Counted from the first letter of the stretch, positions 17,250 to 25,911 are shown. The stretch is DNA of 64,000 bases from Prolixibacteraceae bacterium (GCA_021740385.1 JAIOZY010000002.1:62001-126000), one strand, 5' to 3'. Program-made: numbers and translations. Notes: generated from the sequence alone by a model not told the origin.

Positions 17250-17279
17250 AAAGCGGATTGTTAAGCTGCAATCCGCTTT
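17250..17279 (+). terminator. Strong hairpin after the lipoprotein gene
   Basis: AAAGCGGATTG (17250-17260) pairs perfectly over 11 bp with CAATCCGCTTT (17269-17279) around an 8-base loop TTAAGCTG. Only a short T stretch follows, so it is a plausible but not ideal factor-independent terminator, separating the lipoprotein gene from the sigma operon. Confidence 0.6.
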
Positions 17280-17358
17280 CGGGCTGAAAAAACGTTTGGT
17301 TTCCACGTCCTGTTTTTTCATTTTCTTCTATCTTTGAATAAGACGAAAATGGATCATC

Positions 17359-17898
17359 TTGACTAAAGAGGAATTTAAAACATTTTTTAACCGGTATTTC
17401 GACGATGTTAGAAGGTACCTGCTATACAGGTCGGGAAACGAAGAACTGGCAACCGACATAGCCCAGGATACTTTTTTGCGTTTATGGGAAAAGCAAATGA
17501 CCATTGACCCAAAAACGGTTAAAAGCCTGCTGTTCAAAATTGCCAACGACTTTTTTATTTCCCGTTACCGGAAAGAGAAATCGGCATTTCGCTTTTTCGA
17601 AACCTTCAAGCCTAATGAACAATCGGCTTCTCCCGACGAAAATGTTTGTTACGAAGAACTGACCCGGGCTTATGAAAAAGCCCTGGAATCGATGCCCGAA
17701 AAACAACGTGTTGTTTTCCTGATGAACCGCATTGACGAAAAGAAATATAAAGAAATTGCGGTTGAGCTGGGGCTAAGTGTTAAAGCCATTGAAAAAAGGA
17801 TGAAGCTTGCCCTCGAACATTTACGCGCCAATCTTAAAGAACATATAACCGGTTTTATCCTTTTCCTGCTTGGAATATGGAAAAACCGGATACAGTAA
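17359..17898 (+). CDS. ECF-type RNA polymerase sigma factor with FecR partner
   Basis: 179 residues if started at the TTG at 17359; no usable in-frame ATG exists, and the ATG at 17349 is out of frame and meets a stop within five codons. Region 2 (FDDVRRYLLYRSGNEELATDIAQ, DTFLRLWEKQ, LLFKIANDFFISRYRKEK) and region 4 (ALESMPEKQRVVFLMNRID, YKEIAVELGLSVKAIEKRM) are typical. The C terminus has an extra hydrophobic tail TGFILFLLGIWK. It is followed after 8 bases by fecR and then an STN-type TonB receptor, the standard surface-signalling layout in Bacteroidota. Confidence 0.9.
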   Translation: MTKEEFKTFFNRYFDDVRRYLLYRSGNEELATDIAQDTFLRLWEKQMTIDPKTVKSLLFKIANDFFISRYRKEKSAFRFFETFKPNEQSASPDENVCYEELTRAYEKALESMPEKQRVVFLMNRIDEKKYKEIAVELGLSVKAIEKRMKLALEHLRANLKEHITGFILFLLGIWKNRIQ

Positions 17899-17906
17899 AA
17901 ATATAA

Positions 17907-18779
17907 ATGAGAAAACCTGAAAAACATACCGGCCTATCATCGATCGATTCGAAAAGCAAAGCCTTTTTCAAAAACGGCCGTTTCGATTGGGATAAAAGCG
18001 AAGCGGATGTTTGGGCCGAAATGGAAGAAAAAATTGGAGCCACAGCACCTGGCCGTCATGTGAAAATTAACATGAGGGCTATAAGCTATTCGCTGGCAGC
18101 AATTTTTCTTTTACTTATCGGGACAGGGTTCTTTTTCAGGTACTATTCAAAAACCGTTTCAACACCAAGTGGTGAACATTTTGAGGTGGTTTTACCCTGT
18201 GGCTCTGCCGTAAACCTGAATGCCGAATCGGAATTAACCTACTACCCGTTATGGTGGAAAATTGAACGAAAAATGAAATTTGAAGGGGAAGGATTGTTTA
18301 ATGTCGAAACCGGAAAATCTTTCACTGTTAGCTCAAAGCTGGGAACAACCAACGTGCTGGGAACAAGCTTCAATATTTATGCCCGCAAAGACGTTTATGA
18401 AGTAACATGCATTGCAGGCAAAGTAAAAGTATCGACTCCGGCTAAGAAAGAATCCGTTCTCTTGCCAAACAGCAAAGCAATAGTGACCTATAAAGGCGAG
18501 ATAAAAACCATTCAGCAGGTTGAAACCATGAACGAAATTTCATGGAAAGACCATTTATTCCTGTTTACGGCAACACCGGCCCACGTTGTTTTTGAAGAGA
18601 TTGAACGTCAGTACGGTGTAAACATTGACCTACAGGCCAATCCGAACCTTTCGTATACAGGAAATTTTTCGAAAGATCAAAACGTTGAAGAAATTCTGAC
18701 TTATATTTGTCCTGCACTGGGTTTAGAATTCAGCAGGAAAACCCCGGGCACCTATGTCATAATAAGCGGTTCGGAATGA
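17907..18779 (+). CDS. FecR-family anti-sigma factor / transmembrane signal relay
   Basis: 290 residues: a cytoplasmic N-terminal part (about 1-55), one transmembrane helix ISYSLAAIFLLLIGTGFFF (about 57-75), a FecR domain (about 85-195; EHFEVVLPCGSAVNLNAES, MKFEGEGLFNVETGKSFTV, GTSFNIYARKDVYEVTCIAG) and a C-terminal DUF4974-type domain (VFEEIERQYGVNIDLQ, EEILTYICPALGLEF, GTYVIISG). It holds the sigma factor at the membrane until the receptor signals. Its TGA overlaps the receptor ATG (ATGA at 18776-18779), so the two are translationally coupled. Confidence 0.92.
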   Translation: MRKPEKHTGLSSIDSKSKAFFKNGRFDWDKSEADVWAEMEEKIGATAPGRHVKINMRAISYSLAAIFLLLIGTGFFFRYYSKTVSTPSGEHFEVVLPCGSAVNLNAESELTYYPLWWKIERKMKFEGEGLFNVETGKSFTVSSKLGTTNVLGTSFNIYARKDVYEVTCIAGKVKVSTPAKKESVLLPNSKAIVTYKGEIKTIQQVETMNEISWKDHLFLFTATPAHVVFEEIERQYGVNIDLQANPNLSYTGNFSKDQNVEEILTYICPALGLEFSRKTPGTYVIISGSE

Positions 18780-21382
18780 TCAGAAAAATAATTGTTTATA
18801 CAATATTCCTTCTCATTTCATTTAACGGGTTTGCTCAACAGGATAAATTTGTTGTCGAGGCCGATAACCTGCCTTTGAACAAGGTGCTTGTTTCACTTCG
18901 CGACCAGTATGGTTTTCATTTATCGTTCAACGACAAAAAATTATCGGAATATACCATTACTGCATCCAGGAGCTTTTCCTCAGAAGAAAATCTTTTACGT
19001 TTCTTACTTGAAGGGCTGCCCTTCGATTTAAAAAAAACGGGGCAGGTTTACATCATCGTTCCAAAAAAAGAAAAAAAGAAAACAGCAAAACCTGTTAAAA
19101 CCACGAAAATTTCAGGAAAGGTTATAGAAGCCGGCTCACGTGAAGCTTTGCCCTTCTCGCACATTCTTATCAACAACAAATCAATGGTATCGGATGTTGC
19201 CGGAAATTTCAGCTTCACTTCAACTGCCGACTCTGTTTTTCATCTTCGGATATCCCACCTGGGTTACTACATTTACGATACCCTGCTGTTTCAGGGAACC
19301 GACCAGCAATTTCAATTACTCCCCATGACGGAAGAATTGCCGGAAATTATAGTGCAGAACAACATCATTGAAAAAGCAACCCAGATGGGGGAAACCCCCG
19401 GAAAAATCAAAATAAACCACAACATTTCGAGGTTTCTGGCCGGGCAGGGCGACAATTCGGTTTTTAATCTTTTAAGGTTAATGCCGGGCATACTGGCCTC
19501 GGGCGAACAATCGACTGACCTGCTGATATGGGGCAGTTACGAAGGCCAGAGCCAGGTTCTTTTTGACGGGTTCACCCTTTTCGGCCTGAAAAACTACAAC
19601 GATAACATTAGCGTGATTAACCCCTTCGTGGTAAAAAATATCGAACTTTTTAAAGGCGGCTTCGATGCAAAATACGGGAACCGTGTTGGCGGACTTGTAA
19701 ACATAACCGGCAAAAACGGCAGCAGGCAAAAACCGGTTTTGAGCTTCAACCTAAACCCTACAACCCTGAGTTCCATGCTCGAAATACCAATGTTCAAAAA
19801 CTCCTCGCTTTTACTGGCCTACCGGCAAACGTATTACAATTTATATTCTGAAAGCGACTTCAATATATTTGCCCCCACAAAATCAAAAACATCAAGTAGA
19901 AATAATCGCTTTGCATTCGATTTTGACGTTTACCCTGATAATTATTCTTTCCGGGATGCAAACCTGAAATACACCACAACATTTAAAAACAACGATCAGT
20001 TAAGTGTCAGCCTTTACGGTGGCGGTGATGAATTTGAAATTGCTGCCGAAACTGAAATTGAACGAATGGGCCGGGGCCAGGGAGGCAGATGGCAAATGGT
20101 TCCATACAATGTTACCTTCCTGAACAAAGAATTGAACCGCCAGTATGGAGGAAGCCTGTTTTATAACCATATATGGGCAAACGGCAATAATTCAATACTG
20201 ACTGTAACCCAGTCAGATTATTCAAAACAAGTATCGGACGAAGTTGAAACTGAAAATCCTGCTACCGCTGAAGAATTCACTACTGAAAGGGCAACAACCG
20301 TAAATGAAGCCGGTGAAAACACACTCCGTAATGAAAACACATTAAACTTTTTAAACGGTCATAAGCTTGAATTTGGTGTAGGTTTGTTTTTTAACACGGC
20401 TTCGATATCAAATAACTTTAACTCAAACCTGATAAATCAAAGCGACACTACATTTCGTTTTGCTAACAGGCGTTTCGTGCTTTTTGCACAGGACCACCTG
20501 CCAATAAACGAAAAAGTAACACTAAAAACGGGCATGAGGCTAAGCTACCAGTTAAGCGTTAGAAGGTTCTTTTTGGAACCCCGGTTTTCGGTTACCTACA
20601 AGCCCGATGACCGCTTTACAATAAATGCTTCAGCCGGGCTTTATAACCAGTACATGTACAAAATGACCAACGTTGACCGTGACCTGAATTATTCGTGGCT
20701 TTGGGTTACGGCCAACAACCGCATTCCGGTTTTAAGGGCAACCCACTTTGTTGCAGGGGCAAATTATTTTAAAAACGGCCTTACTATTAATGTTGAAACT
20801 TTTTACAAACGGACAAGGAATTTAACGCGCCGGTATTACGGTACAAGAATGATTAACAAACGGCTTACCGAAGGTTACTTTTTTAGCTATGGCGATGCCC
20901 GTGCTTATGGTATTGATGCGTTTATTAAAAAAGATTTTGGGAAACATTCGGTATGGACTTCGTACAGTTTAAGCAAAGCTGAAGAACGACTGGCCTCGTT
21001 GGGAGAAACCATGCCCGAATTCTCACCTGCCCCGCACGATCAAAGGCATGAATTCAAAATTGCCGGAATTTACAACATCGGGAATTTTTACATCTCGGGC
21101 AACTACGTTTATGGTTCGGGTATGCAACTTATAAAAGAGGTATTTGCCAACGAAGTTGACCATGTTTTTTACAGCCGTTTCGATGCAGCCGTGACATATA
21201 AATTCAAACCCTGGGGCAAAAATTTTGAAACGGGTTTATCGGTACTCAACCTTTTCGACACCCAAAATCTGAAATATGCCAACATGAAGCAAATTGTAAT
21301 TACACGTGATATTGGTTCGGTTTCGGTTTATACCAATGCCGTACCCTTTACACCCATGCTCTTTTTGAAGGTGGTGCTTTAA
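18776..21382 (+). CDS. TonB-dependent outer-membrane receptor with STN signalling domain
   Basis: 868 residues from the ATG at 18776, overlapping the fecR stop. Signal peptide MIRKIIVYTIFLLISFNGFAQ, an STN (secretin/TonB short) domain at about 27-92, a carboxypeptidase-regulatory-like beta domain at about 108-185 (TKISGKVIEAGSREALPFSH), a plug at about 220-310 (LLRLMPGILASGEQSTDLL, QVLFDGFTLFGLKNY, GGFDAKYGNRVGGLVNIT), then a beta-barrel to the end. The STN domain should contact FecR and report ligand capture. No SusD-like lipoprotein follows, so it is not a standard glycan SusCD pair; ligand unknown. Confidence 0.92.
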   Translation: MIRKIIVYTIFLLISFNGFAQQDKFVVEADNLPLNKVLVSLRDQYGFHLSFNDKKLSEYTITASRSFSSEENLLRFLLEGLPFDLKKTGQVYIIVPKKEKKKTAKPVKTTKISGKVIEAGSREALPFSHILINNKSMVSDVAGNFSFTSTADSVFHLRISHLGYYIYDTLLFQGTDQQFQLLPMTEELPEIIVQNNIIEKATQMGETPGKIKINHNISRFLAGQGDNSVFNLLRLMPGILASGEQSTDLLIWGSYEGQSQVLFDGFTLFGLKNYNDNISVINPFVVKNIELFKGGFDAKYGNRVGGLVNITGKNGSRQKPVLSFNLNPTTLSSMLEIPMFKNSSLLLAYRQTYYNLYSESDFNIFAPTKSKTSSRNNRFAFDFDVYPDNYSFRDANLKYTTTFKNNDQLSVSLYGGGDEFEIAAETEIERMGRGQGGRWQMVPYNVTFLNKELNRQYGGSLFYNHIWANGNNSILTVTQSDYSKQVSDEVETENPATAEEFTTERATTVNEAGENTLRNENTLNFLNGHKLEFGVGLFFNTASISNNFNSNLINQSDTTFRFANRRFVLFAQDHLPINEKVTLKTGMRLSYQLSVRRFFLEPRFSVTYKPDDRFTINASAGLYNQYMYKMTNVDRDLNYSWLWVTANNRIPVLRATHFVAGANYFKNGLTINVETFYKRTRNLTRRYYGTRMINKRLTEGYFFSYGDARAYGIDAFIKKDFGKHSVWTSYSLSKAEERLASLGETMPEFSPAPHDQRHEFKIAGIYNIGNFYISGNYVYGSGMQLIKEVFANEVDHVFYSRFDAAVTYKFKPWGKNFETGLSVLNLFDTQNLKYANMKQIVITRDIGSVSVYTNAVPFTPMLFLKVVL

Positions 21383-22041
21383 TCCAGATCGGAAACAAAT
21401 TTCAGCAGTATTGCCAGGTCTTCCTCGTTATCCTTTTTCAGCTTGTTTTTCCTGACAAATGATTTAATCTGCTTTTTGCTTTCGGGGTAATATTTCGTTA
21501 ACGAATTGAAATTAAATATATACATCAACCCCTTTCCGGGAATGTAAAAATAATACCCGGGTTCCTCCTTTTCGAAATGGGCATACACATTGTCTTTAAA
21601 CGGAACACCCACCTGGGCCGGAATGAACTCAACTACCTGATTCTTTAACAATAAATTATCGCCAAGTGGTTTAATGATTTCAAGCACACGTCGTTCCCCA
21701 TCGAACTTTTTCACAACAAACGTTGTATTGTTGTAATGAACCGTATCGATCACATCGCTTTTAATGTACATGGGTTTCCCTTTGTACTTAATTTGAAAAA
21801 CGTTGTCGAGTACGTTATAGCGCATGGGAATGTCGTATGAAATTCCCTGAATGACCATTGTCCCCATCGTGTAAGTCGTATCGAGAAAAGGACTGCCATC
21901 AATCGAAGTGGCGTAAGTATTGTGATCGCTCACAATCATCAGGTGTTCTTTCGGAATAACAATAAGGTCGTAATCGGATATTTGGGCAAACCCACAATTT
22001 GATATTAACATCAACAAAGCGAAGAAAAACTTTCTATTCAT
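21379..22041 (-). CDS. Hypothetical secreted protein
   Basis: 220 residues with signal peptide MNRKFFFALLMLISNCGFAQ. The mature part is beta-rich (LIVIPKEHLMIVSDHNTYATS, MRYNVLDNVFQIKYKGKPMY, RRVLEIIKPLGDNLLLKNQ) and ends in a lysine-rich helical stretch (YPESKKQIKSFVRKNKLKK). I do not recognise the family. It converges with the TonB receptor gene and overlaps it by 4 bases, which argues against a shared operon. Confidence 0.7.
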   Translation of the reverse strand: MNRKFFFALLMLISNCGFAQISDYDLIVIPKEHLMIVSDHNTYATSIDGSPFLDTTYTMGTMVIQGISYDIPMRYNVLDNVFQIKYKGKPMYIKSDVIDTVHYNNTTFVVKKFDGERRVLEIIKPLGDNLLLKNQVVEFIPAQVGVPFKDNVYAHFEKEEPGYYFYIPGKGLMYIFNFNSLTKYYPESKKQIKSFVRKNKLKKDNEEDLAILLKFVSDLD

Positions 22042-22112
22042 GGCTTTTATATTAAGTTATTAAGGCTCTATGAAACGAGCATGTAAAATATTCACGCCCA
22101 AGAAACTGACTA

Positions 22113-22128
22113 TCTGCCAGCTGGCGGA
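22113..22128. repeat. Imperfect palindrome TCTGCCAGCTGGCGGA
   Basis: Two 8-base arms with one mismatch, in the non-coding 212-base gap (22042-22253) between two minus-strand genes. It resembles short dispersed palindromes common between Bacteroidota genes; no further feature is visible in that gap. Confidence 0.35.
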
Positions 22129-22253
22129 CCAATTGAAATTAAAAATTTAATCGTATGAAATTACATCTTTTTCCGAATATTTTCAAACCGTTTTTTTGCA
22201 GACAAAAATTCTATAAGGGAAAAACAATTGCTTACAATAGTTTTTATTGATAA

Positions 22254-22655
22254 TCATTTGTTTTCTAACATTTTCACAAACCTGCACAAACCTTTTACCA
22301 TTCCCTTTTCTATCTGTTGAAATGTAAGGGCTTTGTTGTCGGAATAAATGATGAGCATTACAATATACTTCCCGGCAACTTCGGCTTTGTGATACAAAAC
22401 ATACTTGTTTAGTCGGTATGCCTCTTTCATGCGGCGGCGTAAAAGATTACGGTCAACGGCTTTTTTAAAGCGCTTTTTGGGTACCGAAAAGGCAACTTTG
22501 GCCGGGTATTCAAGCGGGTTTTCCGATTCGAGGTACACAAATTTCATTGGATAGGTAAAAAAGGATTTCCCATTTTTAAAAAGGTCATCAAGCAAAATTT
22601 TGCTACAAAGCCTTTCCTTTTTTTTCAATGTAAACCTATCAGCCATTTGCTCCAT
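22254..22655 (-). CDS. rnpA: Ribonuclease P protein component
   Basis: 133 residues. The conserved RNA-binding signature VDRNLLRRRMKEAYRL (RNxxKRxxR-type) is at about residues 64-79, with FSVPKKRFKKA before it and the N-terminal FTLKKKERLCSK. It is the basic protein that binds the catalytic RNase P RNA and helps mature tRNA 5' ends. A second start at 22646 is possible. Here it follows tsf rather than rpmH, with a terminator in between; no yidD or rpmH is adjacent. Confidence 0.92.
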   Translation of the reverse strand: MEQMADRFTLKKKERLCSKILLDDLFKNGKSFFTYPMKFVYLESENPLEYPAKVAFSVPKKRFKKAVDRNLLRRRMKEAYRLNKYVLYHKAEVAGKYIVMLIIYSDNKALTFQQIEKGMVKGLCRFVKMLENK

Positions 22656-22670
22656 TTTTAGCCGAAAGTA

Positions 22671-22703
22671 ATAAAAAAACCGCCTTCCCGTAAAAAAGCG
22701 GTT
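22671..22703 (-). terminator. Factor-independent terminator of tsf
   Basis: On the minus strand AACCGC (22703-22698) pairs with GCGGTT (22683-22678) and is followed by a run TTTTTTATTA. It lies 24 bases after the tsf stop codon and directly before the rnpA start, so rnpA may need its own promoter or read-through. Confidence 0.8.
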
Positions 22704-22726
22704 TCCATATCATGAAAAGAATTAAG

Positions 22727-23548
22727 TTAATCGGTTAAGGCATAACGCAAAAATGTGGTAACAACAAGGTCTTTATCGTTGCTGGCCAAAAATTGTTTAA
22801 CGGTCATTTTTCCGTCTTTCACGTAAGCCTGGTTCAACAATGTGTTATCTTTAAAGAACTTGTTAAGCGCGCCCTGTGCAATTTTATCGAGCATGTTTTC
22901 GGGTTTACCTTCCTGACGGAATTTTTCTTTTGCTATCTCGAGTTCTTTTTCAACCACCTCTTCGGGCACATCGTCTTTGTCGATGGCTACAGGGCTCATA
23001 GCTGCCACCTGCATGGCCACGTCTTTAGCTACCTGCTGGTCAACACCGGGTTTGTTAAAACCTACAACGGTTGCAAGTTTATTCCCGGGATGAATATAGG
23101 CAACAACGGATTCAGCCTCGATGGCTTCGTAGTACGACAGTTCGAGTTTTTCGCCAATAATACCGGTTTGTTCAATCACCTGTTCGGCAAGCGTACGTCC
23201 GTCCATTTTCAGTTCTTTTGCCTCGTCAACATTTTTTGCATCGCTGGCAAGTGCAATATCAAGCATTTGGCCGGTTAGGTCGATAAAACCCTGGTTTTTT
23301 GCCACAAAGTCGGTTTCGCAGTTTAAAACAATAATCCCGGCTTTTTTACCGGCAGTTTTGCCCAGCACACAACCTTCCGAAGCTTCGCGGTCGGCACGTT
23401 TGCTTGCAATGGCTTTTCCTTTTTCACGGATAATTTTCACGGCATTGTCGAAATCACCGTTGGCTTCGGCAAGGGCTTTTTTACAGTCCATCATACCAGC
23501 GCCTGTTGCTTTTCGCAACTTCATTACATCTGCTGCTTTAATCTCCAT
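22727..23548 (-). CDS. tsf: Translation elongation factor Ts
   Basis: 273 residues, normal for the compact Bacteroidota form. The N-terminal UBA-like part MEIKAADVMKLRKATGAGMM with DCKKALAEANGDFDNAVKI is diagnostic, followed by the core with the VLNCETDFVAKNQGF motif that contacts EF-Tu, and the dimer part ending KQFLASNDKDLVVTTFLRYA. It exchanges GDP for GTP on EF-Tu. Located 36 bases after rpsB, so part of the ribosomal operon that starts at rplM. Confidence 0.97.
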   Translation of the reverse strand: MEIKAADVMKLRKATGAGMMDCKKALAEANGDFDNAVKIIREKGKAIASKRADREASEGCVLGKTAGKKAGIIVLNCETDFVAKNQGFIDLTGQMLDIALASDAKNVDEAKELKMDGRTLAEQVIEQTGIIGEKLELSYYEAIEAESVVAYIHPGNKLATVVGFNKPGVDQQVAKDVAMQVAAMSPVAIDKDDVPEEVVEKELEIAKEKFRQEGKPENMLDKIAQGALNKFFKDNTLLNQAYVKDGKMTVKQFLASNDKDLVVTTFLRYALTD

Positions 23549-23584
23549 CGTATATTTTGTATTATGGATGAATACTAATCTGTA

Positions 23585-24472
23585 TTATTTACTCTCTTTG
23601 TCGTCCTTCTCAACAACCTTTGCTTTGTTGTTGCTTTTTTTGTCAACAACGGGCGTTTCATCATCGTCTGCTTCCGGTTCATTTTCGGGCTTTTCCGAAG
23701 CAGATGTTTCTTTTTTAGCAGCGCTTTTCTTCGATTTTGTTTTTTGATCTTTTTTATCGGCCATCTCTTTTTCGCGTTCTGCCTTCCTTTCGCCCAGGCC
23801 TTCACGAACAGCTTCGCACATTTCGCCTATAATGAGCTTAATCGAATCGGAAGCATCGTCGTTAGCCGGTATAACAAAGTCGATGTTTTCGGGATCGGAG
23901 TTGGTATCAACCATTGCAAAAACGGGAATGCCAAGGCGTTGTGCTTCGCGGACTGCAATTTTTTCTTTCATTACATCAACCACGAATAAGGCAGCAGGCA
24001 AACGGGTAAGATCGGCAATTGAACCGAGCATTTTTTCAAGTTTAGCCCGTTGACGTGTAATTTGCAGTTTTTCGCGTTTCGATAAATTATTCCAGTTCGA
24101 CTGGTCTTTCACCAATTTATCGATCGATGACATTTTTTTAACGGCCTTACGTATGGTCGGGAAATTGGTGAGCATCCCACCGGGCCAGCGTTCGGTTACA
24201 TAAGGCATGTTTACTGCGCTAACCAGATCCGAAACAATTTGTTTGGCCTGTTTTTTTGTTGCAACAAACAGTACTTTACGCCCCGACTTTGCTATTTGTT
24301 TCAGTGCACCGGCAGCTTTATCCATTTTTACCAGTGTTTTCTGAAGGTCGATAATGTGGATGCCGTTTTTCTCCATAAAAATATACGGGGCCATGTTCGG
24401 GTTCCACTTGCGTTTAAGGTGGCCAAAATGGACACCGGCTTTCAATAAATCTTCAAATTGAGCTTTTGCCAT
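23585..24472 (-). CDS. rpsB: 30S ribosomal protein S2 with a long charged C-terminal tail
   Basis: 295 residues. The S2 core is clear: FEDLLKAGVHFGHLKRKWNP at the start, GKVLFVATKKQAKQIV-like segment, YVTERWPGGMLTNFPTIRK, and DTNSDPENIDFVIPANDDA. After about residue 228 comes a lysine/glutamate-rich low-complexity tail of some 65 residues (EKEMADKKDQKTKSKKSAAK...VEKDDKESK), longer than in E. coli S2 (about 241 residues in all). The tail is probably disordered and may be cytoplasm-facing on the ribosome. tsf follows. Confidence 0.96.
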   Translation of the reverse strand: MAKAQFEDLLKAGVHFGHLKRKWNPNMAPYIFMEKNGIHIIDLQKTLVKMDKAAGALKQIAKSGRKVLFVATKKQAKQIVSDLVSAVNMPYVTERWPGGMLTNFPTIRKAVKKMSSIDKLVKDQSNWNNLSKREKLQITRQRAKLEKMLGSIADLTRLPAALFVVDVMKEKIAVREAQRLGIPVFAMVDTNSDPENIDFVIPANDDASDSIKLIIGEMCEAVREGLGERKAEREKEMADKKDQKTKSKKSAAKKETSASEKPENEPEADDDETPVVDKKSNNKAKVVEKDDKESK

Positions 24473-24520
24473 AATAATAATTGTTTACATTCTGTAATAT
24501 CAATCCACAGGTAGTTCCCC

Positions 24521-24537
24521 CACCGCTTTTCGCGGTG
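24521..24537. promoter_or_regulatory. GC-rich stem-loop between rpsI and rpsB
   Basis: CACCGC (24521-24526) pairs with GCGGTG (24532-24537) around TTTTC. It is in the 119-base leader upstream of rpsB on the minus strand. No T-run follows in that direction, so a leader structure or processing site is more likely than a terminator. Confidence 0.4.
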
Positions 24538-24591
24538 TGGAAGTCGTGCGGATTTAGATACTAAACAAAATTGGTTTATAAATAAAATACA

Positions 24592-24978
24592 TTAACGTTT
24601 CGAGAACTGGAAGCGCTTACGTGCTTTTGGTTGTCCCGGTTTTTTCCGTTCCACTTCGCGCGGGTCGCGGGTCATGAATCCGGCTTTCCTTAATGCAGGT
24701 TTCGACTCGGGATCGATTTTAACCATGGCGCGCGAAATGGCCATCCTTAAAGCTTCGGCCTGGCCATTAATACCGCCTCCGTCGAGGTTTACAGTGATGT
24801 CGTATTTTTCGGCCACATCAAGAAGGTTAAGCGGCTGTTTAACAACATACTGAAGTGTAACCTGTGGGAAAAAATCCTTTAAATCACGGTCGTTAATGGT
24901 GATGCTTCCTTTGCCATCTTTTACATATATACGGGCAATGGCTGCTTTCCTTCTTCCTATTGCGTTTACTACTTCCAT
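24592..24978 (-). CDS. rpsI: 30S ribosomal protein S9
   Basis: 128 residues. Typical start [20 protein letters not shown], the central GGGINGQAEALRMAISRAMV and the invariant basic C-terminal tail QPKARKRFQFSKR, whose last residues reach the tRNA in the P site. The start overlaps the rplM stop by one base, so the two are coupled as in most bacteria. Confidence 0.98.
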   Translation of the reverse strand: MEVVNAIGRRKAAIARIYVKDGKGSITINDRDLKDFFPQVTLQYVVKQPLNLLDVAEKYDITVNLDGGGINGQAEALRMAISRAMVKIDPESKPALRKAGFMTRDPREVERKKPGQPKARKRFQFSKR

Positions 24979-25433
24979 TATTTAATGTTGTTTAAATCAA
25001 TAACTTCGGGTTTTTGTGCTTCGTATTTGTGATCGGGGCCAACTACAACTTTCAGGTTTCTGAAAAGTTCCCTGCCCAAACGGTTCTTAGGCAACATGCC
25101 TTTAACGGCTTTTTCAATCAACCGTTCAGGGTACTTTTTCAACATTTCCTCTGGCGTTTGAAACGATTGACCGCCGGGATAACCCGAGTGGCGGAAATGT
25201 TTCCTGTCGGTCCACTTTTTGCCGGTAAGTTCTACTTTCTCGGCATTAATCACAATTACATTGTCGCCACAATCGACATGCGGGGTAAAATCGGGTTTAT
25301 GCTTTCCCCGTAACAATTTGGCAACTTTGCTGGCCAAACGGCCAAGTATTTGGCCTTCGGCATCTACTACAACCCACTGTTTGGTAACGGTGGCCTTGTT
25401 GGCCGATACGGTTTTATAACTTAATGAATCCAC
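24978..25433 (-). CDS. rplM: 50S ribosomal protein L13
   Basis: 151 residues. Typical motifs are [39 protein letters not shown], the [12 protein letters not shown] loop and [19 protein letters not shown]. It binds 23S rRNA early in 50S assembly. First gene of the rplM-rpsI-rpsB-tsf cluster, with a promoter and about 170-base leader upstream. Confidence 0.98.
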   Translation of the reverse strand: MDSLSYKTVSANKATVTKQWVVVDAEGQILGRLASKVAKLLRGKHKPDFTPHVDCGDNVIVINAEKVELTGKKWTDRKHFRHSGYPGGQSFQTPEEMLKKYPERLIEKAVKGMLPKNRLGRELFRNLKVVVGPDHKYEAQKPEVIDLNNIK

Positions 25434-25604
25434 TTGATTTTCAAGTTTAAATATTAATACCTAATTACTTTCTCTTCCTGCACTAACGTGTGTCGCCTGT
25501 AACTTGAGGCTCAAACAGCACCGGTTCACCAGCTTCACAGTGCCATTATTTTGCACGGTTAATCCTCATCAAATTACCACACTACAGAAACGCTTGATAA
25601 TCGG
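25434..25604 (-). promoter_or_regulatory. Long 5' leader of rplM, candidate autoregulatory RNA
   Basis: Between the promoter (boxes at 25610-25640) and the rplM ATG at 25433 lie about 170 transcribed bases without a gene. The middle (about 25510-25570) is GC-richer and can fold locally (for example around AGCACCGG...CCAGCT). Leaders of this size ahead of ribosomal protein operons often bind the encoded protein. Whether this one does is inference. The other 130 bases, up to the small gene at 25774, show only the promoter. Confidence 0.4.
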
Positions 25605-25609
25605 GACTG

Positions 25610-25640
25610 CAAAAGTATTTTCTTTTTTTTGAAAAACAAA
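25610..25640 (-). promoter_or_regulatory. Bacteroidota-type promoter for the rplM operon
   Basis: On the minus strand TTTG (25640-25637) is followed after 19 bases by TACTTTTG (25617-25610), matching the Bacteroidota consensus TTTG-N19-TAnnTTTG. Transcription should start near 25604. Confidence 0.65.
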
Positions 25641-25773
25641 CGCTTTTGACAAAAAGAATGCCGTATAAGATAGGAAATTAAAGCATTTGCATTAAACCCA
25701 TGTTGTAGAATTGAATTAAATAATTGTAAAATTCCTTACTTTGGTGAAAAATTTAACCATAAATTGTTTCAAA

Positions 25774-25911
25774 ATGAAAATGGAGCGGGAAAGAGCCCAC
25801 GTTGAAGCCACAGCAAACGAGCGTCGAAAAAAGGAAAAAGCATTTGGAAAATACATAAAGAATTTCAAGAAAGATATCCGCAAAGTAAACGATAAATACA
25901 AAACACATTAA
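25774..25911 (+). CDS. Small basic protein of 45 residues
   Basis: An ATG at 25774 opens a 46-codon frame ending in TAA at 25911. The product begins MKMERERAHVEATANERRKK and continues as a strongly basic, probably all-helical chain (KYIKNFKKDIRKVNDKYKTH). It faces away from rplM. The lack of rare codons and the uniform charge pattern favour a real gene, but no family is recognised and the size makes chance possible. Confidence 0.45.
   Translation: MKMERERAHVEATANERRKKEKAFGKYIKNFKKDIRKVNDKYKTH

Noticed and set aside
18707-18775. Earlier start for the TonB receptor inside fecR
   Set aside because: It would overlap the fecR coding region by over 70 bases and lose the signal peptide position; the ATG at 18776 with ATGA coupling is far more likely.
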